Below, piece after piece: positions 55,220 through 64,000 of a stretch of 64,000 nucleotides of DNA. Where the stretch lies: NCBI GenBank assembly GCA_031835245.1, contig JAVKOQ010000008.1, positions 248,001 through 312,000 of the forward strand, read 5' to 3'. A program made the translations under genes and the position numbers. The notes below the pieces were generated by a model, which saw nothing but the letters and a program-made list of their open reading frames with translations, was not told the DNA's origin and did not search any database. Origin of the DNA: Balamuthia mandrillaris (taxonomy: Eukaryota; Discosea; Longamoebia; Balamuthiidae). Each line of letters opens with the position of its first letter. The stretch's first letter is position 1.

Positions 55220-55426
55220 TAGTTTACACAGAGCCAGTATAAATTTTATATGACAGAAATTGGCGGTTTTTCTGCCCAGCCAAATTAATATGGGCGGTTT
55301 TTGGTGGCTGACGGAAAAACCACCAAAAACTACTGTTTTGGGAAAGCTGCAAAATCACCACATAAAAATTTGTCCAGAATTTTTGACAACTTAATTTGAC
55401 TGCCAAAAACTGCCAAGTGTGCAGGG
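55220..55426. repeat. GGCGGTTTTTGGC-type repeat (MITE-like), end CCAAGTGTGCAGGG
   Basis: Contains several near-repeats of GGCGGTTTTTGG and its complement, and stops exactly where LINE sequence begins with CCAAGTGTGCAGGG. Related sequence is at 56538-56730 and 59464-59599. Non-coding. Confidence 0.6.
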
Positions 55427-56537
55427 TCCTTTCTCTGATGTTCCCCTTGAAGCTCTCTTGAATGATGAAACCTATGCCACCCCTTCCATAGCTACTCCTC
55501 TCTCATCCATTGATACCCCTCCAAGCAAGAGACAACTAACCTCCTATGTTTGCAGACTCCAATTTTGTCAAATTGCTTACTGTCAGCCCAATAGCTGACC
55601 AATTCCTCTTGCTCCCAGCCCCTAGAGTTGACAAACACTACTGAAGTCATTGGGTCTCCTCCCCTTTGTTATCCACAATGTCAGACCAGCTGGCAGCACC
55701 GTAATACTCCTCCTCAGCCAGCGTGATGCCAGAGAGTTCCAAGGAACTGTCCAAGGCCACTGTTTCAATATTCTTCTCCTTTTCCTTCCTCTTCTCCATA
55801 TTTCTTTGCTCTTTGGGCTTCCACAGCAGTTTGCCTTCCTTCTGGGCTTCTTCAATTCGGGCTTTGCCCACCCACTACCAGGTGAAAGCATACAGCTTGG
55901 CTCATTCTACAATAACGTCTTCAGCAGCCTGGGCCATCTCCAAAGTAACTCTCCAATGCTATGTGCCATTCTTCTCTTCTACTTTCCATACTCTGATGTG
56001 CTTGAGCCCCAGCTCAAAGATCCTCTGGCACACCTTTTCCTTTTTAATGTCCTTACCACTCACCACAACTGATCTGCTCTCCACAGTCCCTACCTTGGAG
56101 TAGGGACTAGTTTTACTGTAGACCAATAGTTTGGGTCAGTTACCATATCCTTCTGTATATGTTAAAGTTATCTTGCTATCTCTTGTTCCTTTGCCATTTC
56201 TTCCTTCCAGTATTCCAGCCAAGGAATATTCCTTTCTGCAGCAATCTTATCACACCGTGAAGCTGATCCAACCACCTCCATGTATAACTATTGGGAACCC
56301 AGAGCAGGACTGCCTTTGGTACTAATTGCATTTTCTTTTTCCTTCACCATAAGATTATTGATCTCCTGGTCAAGAGATTCAATCAGGTCCCTGAATACAA
56401 TCACTGTGAGAGGTAGCACACCTGCCTTAGAGAGCTTACCATACTTGTAAGAAACACTGCAGCTAATACAATCAAACAGCAGCGCCACTTGACTGTTGGT
56501 TTGCTTCTTAACATTGTCTATATGGACTGAGTTCAAA
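55427..56537 (-). repeat. degenerate LINE copy, ORF2 start and most of ORF1 (part 1 of a split copy)
   Basis: It aligns with about 53108-54264 of the long LINE: TCCTTTCTCTGATGTTCCCC at the left and the ORF1 QVALLFDCIS region at the right. Reading frames are broken by many changes. It continues, in LINE coordinates, at 57781-57960. Confidence 0.85.
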
Positions 56538-57780
56538 CCCTGCGCACTTGGCGGTTTTTGGCAGTTGGCAGTCCACACTGGAACAGCTGCAGATTTCCGC
56601 CTCTGCTATTTTAGTATGAGTGGTTTTTGGCAGTTTTTGGCGGTTTTCAGTGGCTTTTGGCGGCTTTTCTGCTGCTGTTTTTTAACATGAGTGGTTTTTG
56701 ATAGCCAGCCACTTGTGAACTGAATCAATAGGCAACCAAAAACTGCTGTCATATTATTTTTAATAAACATTGTTTTAGTTGAAGTTAGAAGTCTGTTGTA
56801 CAAAGGCCTCAAAGGTAAGCCTTGTTGTTGAAGCTTTCATTGTCCCATTCTCCACCTGAGATAGACATTGCAGTGTAAGCCTGCAGGAGTGGACAAACCC
56901 AAGATAACATGTCACGCTTTTCCCCTATGTCTCAGTGGGAAAATACGCAACCCCTCAATACTTATGTCTACCCTGCAGCTCTACAGACATTGCAAAAGGG
57001 GATAGATTGCTACACAGGAGAAAAAAGAATAGTTAGCAAGAAATAGCAAACTCTCTTGCAAACCAATAACACTTCATATGAAAACATACCCACAATACTC
57101 TTAGGCATAGCAAATTCATACAGTAATTCATACAGTAACTGATATATCATGTTAACATGTGTTAAAATGTACAGTTGCTCCTTGTGCTGGCTTGGGTTTG
57201 GGTCTTGCTGGAGGGAAGGAGGAAAGGAGGGAAGGAGGGAAGGAGGGAAGAAGGGAAGGAGGGAAGGAGGGAAGGAGGAGAGGAAGCAGGGCAAGAGGGA
57301 TAAAAGGGAATGTACATTATAAGCGAAAATGGACCATAACAACAGCCAGCTGATGGTGCTGAATGCCTTATCAGGGAGAGGGGAAAGGGGAAAGGGGAGA
57401 GAGGAAGCATACTTGCAGGCAAGGTGAGTTGATAAATTATTACAAGTTATGAGACTACTGGAGTGATTCAGGTTATATTAATGAGAAAGAGAGAGAAAGA
57501 AAAAAGCAAGAGAGTTCCTACCACAGTGATAGAAGGTGGTTAATAAAGCAGAAAAGCCACCATTCCACCTTTACACTTTTCCGACTTTTCCCAACAAAAC
57601 ATGAACTAGGTGCATCAAGGAAAAGCAAGATGGCAGCCCCTTTGAACCACTTCACTCCAGTTCAATTCACCCCACCTGTTGTGTACCAGGAGAACAAAAG
57701 GAGGGAGGAAGTGGCAGATGGTCACACACTCTTAAGCCTTTCTTTTGACTGAATGTTTACTGAGCAGCAAGTGTGCAGGG
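56538..57780. mobile_element. 1.24-kb insertion with 13-bp inverted ends inside a LINE copy
   Basis: The left end CCCTGCGCACTTG and the right end CAAGTGTGCAGGG are inverted repeats with one mismatch. The two LINE parts on either side are contiguous in LINE coordinates apart from a few bases. No clear target-site duplication is visible. Inside are a GGCGGTTTTTGGC repeat, a copy of the 47.4-kb repeat and a copy of repeat family B, so the body is composite. It may be a non-autonomous DNA transposon; the superfamily is unresolved. Confidence 0.5.
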
Positions 57781-57960
57781 CTATCTTCCTCTCAAGCACA
57801 ACACTGGTCCTCTTCTCTTGGTTTTGCAAATCAACTACGGAGTTATGCTGATCCTCTGCACCTCTGTCATTCTCCTCCTTTTGGTTAACTCGGGAAGGAG
57901 GAAACTTGACTGTGGTAGTGTTCATTGCTCTTTCCTGGCAGTGTCCTATTTTTTCACATT
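57781..57960 (-). repeat. degenerate LINE copy, ORF1 start (part 2 of the split copy)
   Basis: It aligns with about 54281-54436 of the long LINE (ORF1 start, MNTTTVKFPPSRVNQKEEND on the minus strand) and then jumps to about 54664-54700, so it carries a deletion of about 230 bp relative to the long copy. Confidence 0.8.
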
Positions 57961-58670
57961 TTTTTGAAAAACATCTTTAATTCATTGAGAGTATATAAGC
58001 TACTTTAGTGGCCTGAATTTTTTTGTTGTCAATCATAACCAAAAAAAATAAACGAAAATATTGATGGAGATATTGTAAGAAGTAAGTCAAAAATAAGGTA
58101 AGAGAAAGAGGAAAGCACCAATGTCAGTGTTAATTCTGTCACAAATGTCTACATCAAACGAGGAAAAAGCCTACTTCAACATCTACATCACCAATATTCA
58201 TACTAATACCTATACCAATGTGAATTGTTCTTGTTTGTCCACAATCTTCTTTTTCCTTACTGACTAGCTGTGAAAAATTGCTACTTTCTTATAACTGTCA
58301 ACAAGAAGCCAAAGATAAACTTTTGTGTAATATTACTGATGCTTTAACACCAAGGCTACAGGTTATCTTTTTATTTCTAACTTTTCTCTTTCTCTCTCTT
58401 GTTTATTATTCTTTAAAAAGAAAAAATAGATCTTTTTACCATGCATTGCCTTAAAAGGCTTGAAAAACCTTGATGCTGCTATAAACACTCCGAAAATGGC
58501 AAACATTAAAGGACTATAAGCTTGCAAGAGTAGACTATAAATAACAAGATATATAGATTATCAACTGTTGTTTAAGTTGGTGGATGTAGTTGAAAAGTGT
58601 GATGGAGTTTAGTTAAAATGATGGAAGTGGAAATCCTACATACAGGAAGATTGCAAGAGTAGTTGAAGGG
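57961..58670. other. AT-rich spacer in the repeat island
   Basis: No coding frame or recognised repeat. Confidence 0.4.
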
Positions 58671-58671
58671 A

Positions 58672-58955
58672 ATAGTAGTAGTAGTAATAAGAAGTTTATT
58701 TGCTCTGAGAGCAACACCAATCTATACATAAAAAGTAAGCATTGTACATACATAGTGTATGTTTACTTCTCTTACTCCCTCATCCTCAATGCCTTCCCAA
58801 TTGTTATTCAAGTTCACAAGTGAAAGGTGTTGAATGAGCTTTCAGACTGACTTTGTACCATTTAGCTATCCTTTTCTTTCCCCTTTCCTTTTTTCTCTTT
58901 TTCTTACTTTTTACATTACTTTCAAAGATTGATAAAATGCAGAAGAACTTCCATA
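58672..58955 (-). repeat. 5'-truncated LINE copy with (TAC)n-type tail
   Basis: It starts AGTAGTAGTAGTAATAAGAA on the plus strand and matches the 3' UTR of the long LINE through CAGAAGAACTTCCATAG. It abuts an inverted ORF2 fragment. Confidence 0.82.
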
Positions 58956-58969
58956 GTAAAGGGAGTATA

Positions 58970-59115
58970 AATATGGATGCATTTCTTCAAAGGAGATGAA
59001 TGGTGATGGTCAGGAAAACAGCTAGAGTTAAAGATCTTTGGTGCAAGTGGAAAAATGGATTGTGAAATAGGGCAATCAGTTGGTTTGATATAAAAAGGAA
59101 GTTGGTAGAGCAATA
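58970..59115 (+). repeat. inverted LINE ORF2 fragment
   Basis: Its reverse complement resembles 52430-52560 of the long LINE (CACTTGCACCAAAGATCTTT and CATCTCCTTTGAAGAAATGC), so this piece is in the opposite orientation to the tail at 58672-58955. This arrangement suggests an inversion or twin-priming-like insertion. Confidence 0.6.
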
Positions 59116-59463
59116 GGGCAGGTTTAAAAAAGGAAGGAAAGTTATAAAATCAAGTAATGTAACAAATAAGTCAAACTTAATGAAAGAAAGGGACAAATAA
59201 TTAGAAAGGTGTATTCCAGAAGAAAGAAAGAAAGATAACAGGAAGGGATCTTTATGTATCCCCTCCTTTTGTCACATTCACTCACCAATGCTGCAACTCT
59301 GAGCGACACCTTGAGGAAAGAGCAAGATTAAACTTACCACTGAGAAGAAGCTCAACAAGTGACAAAAGAAAGAAAGTTCACAACTTGAAAAGAGGAGGAT
59401 AATAGAAAAACAACTTATTTTGCTTGCTTTAAGGAAGGGTCGTGGTCATATAACTTTTCCTCT

Positions 59464-59599
59464 GTGCACTTGGTAGTTTTTGGTAGTTGTTGGTCTACAC
59501 TGGACAAATTGCAAATTCCTGCTATTTTGATATGAATGGTTTTTGGCAGTTTTTAATGGCTTTTCCAACTTTGCCACCCAAAAGTTTACACAGAGCCAG
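59464..59599. repeat. short MITE-like GGTTTTTGGCAG repeat
   Basis: It runs from GTGCACTTGGTAGTTTTTGG to AGTTTACACAGAGCCAG; both ends recur in the related copies at 55220-55426 and 56538-56730. Confidence 0.55.
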
Positions 59600-59689
59600 C
59601 TGTTCTTATTCCGCTTGACCTTTCCTCCTTTCTTCCTGGCCTTTTGCTCTCACTCCTTTCCTCTTTTTGCTTTCCTGTTGTTCCTGTTC

Positions 59690-60430
59690 TCTTTGTGAGC
59701 AATGATGAGAGGGGAAAGGTGAGGCAGCAGGTGGTTTTTACTGCTGATTAAACACTTAGTCAAAAGAAAGAGTTAAGAGCATGCAGCTATTTGCCACTTC
59801 CTCCTTCCTTTTTTTCACCTTGTATGCAACAGGTAGGCGAATTGAACCAGAGTGAAGTAGTTCAGAGGGGCTGCCATTTTGCTTTTCCTTGTTGCACCCA
59901 GTTCACTTTTTGTTGGAAAAAGTTGGAAAAGTATGAAGGATGAATAGTGGCTTCTGTTTTACTTGCCACCTTGCATCACTATGGTAGGGATTCTCTTGCT
60001 CTTTCCATCTGTTCCTCTCTCATTGATAAACCTGAATCACTCCAGTAGTCTCAAAACTTATAATAATCTATCAACACACTTTGCTTGTAAGTATTCTCTC
60101 TCTGCCTCTCCCTTTCCCTCTGCTGAATAGATCCTGCTGAATAGATCCTTTCAGCATTATCAGCTGGCTTATGTTGTTTTGATAATTTTTTGCTTGTACA
60201 TTCCCTTTTATTTCTCTCGCCCTGCATCCTTCCTCTTTTCCTCCTTCCCTCCTTTTCTTCTTCCCTTTTTCTCTTCTTCCCTTCTCCTTCTCTCCTTCTT
60301 TCCTCTTTGTCTCCTTTCCTTCCCTTAGCTTAACTGGCAAGAGCCCCAAACTCCAGGAGCATCAACCAACTTGTGCAAGGAACAACTTATGTGTAAGACA
60401 GTTGTACATTTTTAACACATGTTGACATGG
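59690..60430 (-). repeat. repeat family B, inverted copy
   Basis: Reverse-complement match to 48375-49020, including the block around the ATG (GGGGCTGCCATTTTGCTTTT on the plus strand) and the left-hand block TTTTTAACACATGTTGACAT. Its reading frame is disrupted. No gene is recognised in 60431-61215, apart from a 66-codon basic frame at 60645 of unknown meaning. Confidence 0.6.
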
Positions 60431-61215
60431 TGTATTGGTGATGACAAAAAGGAGTGATGGCACCAAACTAATGTGTTGATTGATAGCAATTAACCTTGGT
60501 AGCTTACCAGATAGTTCTTTGCTTGCCTTTGTCCCTTGTTTACTCACCTTCCTTATAGTGAAATTACAACATATAATAACTTCACAGCCCTGGGCCTGGG
60601 TGGAGTTGTTCAACATGTCATAACCACAGACCATTGATCTTACTTTGGATTTGTTATGTTTTAAAGTTAATAGTTTAGAATCTGGTGGTAGTGCCATGGT
60701 CAAAAGGAATGCCAATTACCTTTCCATTAGTGCTAAAAATAAAGTCTTGGCCAAGGAACACAGGAAATATGTTGAGCAGAGGAAGAAGAAAGATGTTGTT
60801 AGAGAGAATGTAAATGTTGAGAAGATTTGTGAAAGAGCAGGATGACAATGGTACTGAGTTGGACAGCATGTTTGGCTGTGGTAATCTTGGCTTGACAAGT
60901 GTAAGTTGATAAAGGAATTACTAGCACTCCTTTTTGATCATTTGTCCCTTTCTTTTGGGAAGTTGGACTTAACCAACAATTTATCCCTTTTTTACTTTGT
61001 GGATTTTGATAGTCAAATAAACATATTAAAAATTCTGGAAAAGTTGGCTAATTAAATGCTTTCCTTTTTTTTCTTAACACCTCGTTAATGATTATTCACG
61101 TTAAAAGAACAATTCTCACTTGCAATGGCATTGTGTAAGAAAGAAAGTATAAGACTAGTTTACAAAGAATTCAAAGGAATGATGATATTTAATTTAATAA
61201 GTTCAATAATTACAA

Positions 61216-61878
61216 TTACTTCTTTTTGAAAACAAAATTAGTCTTTAAGCCAATAAGTTCAAGCTGTGTTGGCAAAATACTATTGTTTTTTCTGTCATAG
61301 ACAGCCATACCTTTCAATAAAGATGCATAATTATATCTTTGGTCTTCATATATGTCCAAATAGTTGGAAATTTCAATCATTTCAAGTCCATGTTGATCAG
61401 CTAATGCAAGTAAAGTAGGAAAATGAACCAAGTAATGATGCTGGTCAGGACTGCCACTCACTTGAAGCTTATAGTGAATACCAAAGAAGTTTGTATTACT
61501 GATTTCCGAGTCAAATGATATAGAAAAAAGGCTTCCTTTAGCTTTTGTTGAACTATCATTCTTTGCTTGCTTTTGTACTTTGTTCCTGTACTTACCACAA
61601 TGTCATAACACATTAGTATCACAAAAGTGGTTGAAGCAAGGTTGAAAGAAGGTACCAAATTGCAGAAGAGTCGGGTAGCACTCCAAAGAAAAAGCCTCCT
61701 TCTTTTAATACAGAGGACACATTGCCAAAGAAACACGAGGCAGTGTTGGGTGCGACAAATATCTCCTCCAATCCCACAAAGCATGCCACCAGATCATAAC
61801 ATTCGTTTTCGGGAACAAGTTGTGTATAAGGCCTCTTAACTTAACTAGTGAGGTTGTTGCATTGAGGGAGGAGGAGAG

Positions 61879-61927
<49 letters not shown>

Positions 61928-62305
61928 ACCGCATCAAGTGGATGGTGCTGTACAAAGTTTGCTGGAAATGGCTTTTTTAGTTCCCACCGCGTTTTGCTTT
62001 TCATAAGAGTGTCCAGAGATGGTTCTTCGGCATCAAGCAAGCATTAGCAGCCAACGCCAAAATACATGAACGAGATAGATACCAAAAGAGGTGTAGCTGG
62101 CCACGCCTGCACGCTTCCAATGGCCAAGATTGGCGCCGTTGCTGCTGTACAGCTCCAAAACTCGGTCGCCTGGGTCTGTCAGGTTCAGTATCAGCACTGC
62201 CTGCACCCAACGCTCGAAGTTGAGCACTTGCCATGTGGGGGACAACCGCTTCGCTGGTGGCGGTGGTGGCTGTTGTTGTGGGTAGGCAGTGGCCGCCTCC
62301 TCCAT
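61216..62305 (-). CDS. mRNA cap guanine-N7 methyltransferase (RNMT-like)
   Basis: Multi-exon gene starting MEEAATAYPQQQPPPPPAKR at 62305. LNFERWVQAVLILNLTDPGD followed by RVLELYSSNGANLGHWKRAG is the SAM-binding motif I region (family consensus VLDLACGKGGDLLKW), although LYSSNG deviates from ACGKGG. Later exons: FVQHHPLDAV, YDLVACFVGLEEIFVAPNTA, VLKEGGFFFGVLPDSSAIWY, and the last exon with SPDQHHYLVHFPTLLALADQ, GLEMIEISNYLDIYEDQR. These match the order of cap methyltransferases. The divergent motif I could mean a paralog with altered activity. One intron contains the GA microsatellite at 61876-61921. Confidence 0.75.
61876..61921 (+). repeat. GA microsatellite in a cap methyltransferase intron
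   Basis: Pure GA repeat; CT on the sense strand of the host gene. Confidence 0.95.
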
Positions 62306-62589
62306 TCTTTTTTTTTCAATAACGCGACAAGCTAATAGGGTGACAGGTACTCTACTCTTTTGGGCAATAATTCACCCTCTCAATGTTGCGACAAGCTAAT
62401 AGGGTAACAATCGCACCCTCCCTTCCCCGCCGCAGCAAGAGGGAAGGAAGGAGAGGAGGGCAGAGAGACAGCGAGAAAAGGAGAGAACAAAATATTCACA
62501 AGAGGGGAGGAGGGCTCTTCTTGAAACAAGTAACAACCTCTTTGTCTTCCACCTGCTCCTCCCTTCGCAACGAAGCATTAGCACTCACG

Positions 62590-63700
62590 TTATCGCATTT
62601 CCTTTTGAGGTTCTTGCATCAAACGCTGCGGCATGCCGTGTGGTTTCATGTTATTGCGTTTTTTCATTTGGGCGTGTTCTTCTGCTGATAAAAACTGACG
62701 CAACAGGTGAGCAGCCGCTACCTGCGCGTGGCCTAAGAAGAGCGGTCCCAGCAAAGGCATAGCCATGAGAAACACATAAGGCATTGTCATTCTGATGGAA
62801 CGCGTGAACCAGTCAGCGGAGATAGCAAGGGATGGAGCCACTGAAGGGGGAGAGAAAACGTACCCAAGCAAGGGCCATCTGTGTGCGGCCATCCATTTCT
62901 TCTCCTCTGTGAACGTCATGCCACAACAGGAACGTGTGTAAGTGGACATGAGAGCCCAGGCCAGGCAATCCGCTACCATAATGGCCTGTCCCACAACTGA
63001 CAAGAAGCTCACCGTGGACAGTGCTCCCAGCAGCACCATTCCCATTGCGAAACGCAAGTTGTGTTCGAAGAAGAAGTTTGAGGAGTATGACCAAGCTTTG
63101 TTGTGTAGGTGGGTTTCTGGCCATTGGTGTAACTTTTTCCTAATGCCTTGACCCAATGATGGCTCTATCCGGACAAGCTCCTCCTGGAGTAGGTGGTAGA
63201 AATGATCGTCAGCATGTTTACAGAAAGGACGAGAACAAGAGCCCAACCACCAGCAGGGGGGGGGGGGGGGTTACCAGGAATATGTGCTCAAAGTCAGCAG
63301 GGTGTTGGAACTTGGCGATGTAGAGTGTCCAAAGTGGTATCAAAAGGAGCAACTGCAGGATAAAAGTAGGAGCAGCAAGCAGCACCACAATGACCACCGG
63401 CAGTATAAACACCCCAAACACCAGCAGGTTGAGAATGCAGGATATCGTGAAGAGGTGTTCCATGAAAGCCTTGGGCTTGGTTGTGGACCAGTGCCACAAC
63501 CAGCCAATGAAACCCATCACCGCAGCACGAAGCCCCAGCCGCACAAATGTAGAGCGGCCATACCTGATGGTGGAGCTGCCCCCAGACCGTTCCTTCCGCT
63601 TGGTCCTGGGAGCGCTTGGCGGCAGCTGCCCGGTCTTGTTGTTGAGTTGCGCTGATGAATGGTCCTGGTTTGTGTTCATGCCGTGCTCGTGAAGGTGCAT
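62590..63700 (-). CDS. multipass membrane protein, EI24/CysZ/Rrt8-like layout
   Basis: The N-terminal part starts MHLHEHGMNTNQDHSSAQLN at 63700 and has hydrophobic segments LFTISCILNLLVFGVFILPV and FILQLLLLIPLWTLYI. The second part (to 62590) reads HADDHFYHLLQEELVRIEPS, AMGMVLLGALSTVSFLSVVG, PYVFLMAMPLLGPLFLGHAQ and ends QRLMQEPQKEMR. The two parts are in different frames on either side of a 15-base G run (63256-63270). No good 3' splice site lies between them, so a homopolymer length error or a real frameshift is likely. The 'GALSTVSFLSVVGQ...PLLGP' pattern suggests the EI24/CysZ/Rrt8 type, a weak assignment. An upstream exon starting MQGVVAAVAVERPGW (63912) is possible. Confidence 0.5.
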
Positions 63701-64000
63701 ACACTACACGGGGGAATGCAGGCAGGCGGGTGGTCAGCGAGGCTCTTTGGGGTGTGTGCCCAGTCTGAAAAATAAACTGGAGGAGGAGAAAAGAGGAGAG
63801 GAGGAGGAAGAAGGAGGAGGAGGAGGAGGTCACTCACGCCACCTCTGGTACCTGTCAGTGTGTCAAGCCAGCCAGGGCGTTCCACCGCCACAGCAGCTAC
63901 AACCCCTTGCACACTCCCCTACTCGCCTTCCTCTCTGCCTTGCCTGTCTGCCCAGCAGCCCCTCCCACCATACGCTGTGCCTGTCTGCCCATCGGCCACC

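Noticed and set aside
60645-60845. 66-codon basic frame ending VEKICERAG
   Set aside because: It is isolated within the repeat island, without homologous copies in the window or a recognisable domain; kept only as a note.

Overview
The window is nuclear DNA from a unicellular eukaryote. It has short GT-AG introns (about 40-150 bp, some stretched by microsatellites), no bacterial-style operons, closely spaced genes on both strands and many simple repeats. The signalling set (Rab5, RapGAP, SH3-RasGEF, DEP-DEP-PH, PH-coiled-coil proteins) would fit an amoeba-like protist, but I cannot name the lineage from sequence alone.

Layout. 1-8.3 kb: a rhomboid protease (RHBDL4 type), a small Cys-rich protein, Rab5, a RapGAP and a secreted glycoprotein. 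8.3-19.2 kb: an SNM1/Artemis-family nuclease, then two tandem PH-domain coiled-coil paralogs that share near-identical patches. 19.4-32.4 kb: a FANCE-like protein, an SH3-RasGEF, a GNAT acetyltransferase, dephospho-CoA kinase and CDC27/APC3. 33.1-46.5 kb: a DEP-DEP-PH protein, a BRCT-WGR-PARP, a Fanzor-bearing transposon, a U1-type zinc-finger protein, ribosomal protein eL41, a decayed transposase with a Fanzor 3'-end fragment, and UVSSA. 46.5-61.2 kb: an AT-rich repeat island holding one long LINE with intact-looking ORF1 and ORF2, several broken LINE copies and other repeats. 61.2-64 kb: an mRNA cap guanine-N7 methyltransferase and a multipass membrane protein.

The main discovery is a mobile RNA-guided-nuclease system. 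A 582-codon Fanzor (eukaryotic TnpB homologue, with Asp377/Glu466/Asp554 and a zinc ribbon) lies in a 2.5-kb element (38443-40960) with imperfect ~18-bp terminal inverted repeats and a perfect 9-bp target-site duplication, ATTTAATAC. A 40-bp palindrome at 27836-27875 consists of the same two ends joined, with its own 9-bp duplication, AGTATCTCA, placed exactly over the dephospho-CoA kinase stop codon. The Fanzor 3' end plus downstream noncoding sequence recurs at 42180-42303, about 90% identical over the 71-bp noncoding part, beside a decayed DDE transposase. This is the pattern expected if a guide-RNA scaffold is encoded there.

Four genes have DNA-damage roles (SNM1-like, FANCE-like, PARP, UVSSA). 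The Fanzor element sits about 145 bp upstream of the PARP start codon. Gene models below were joined by eye from reading frames and splice signals; where exon junctions are given they keep frame, and otherwise the span is approximate.
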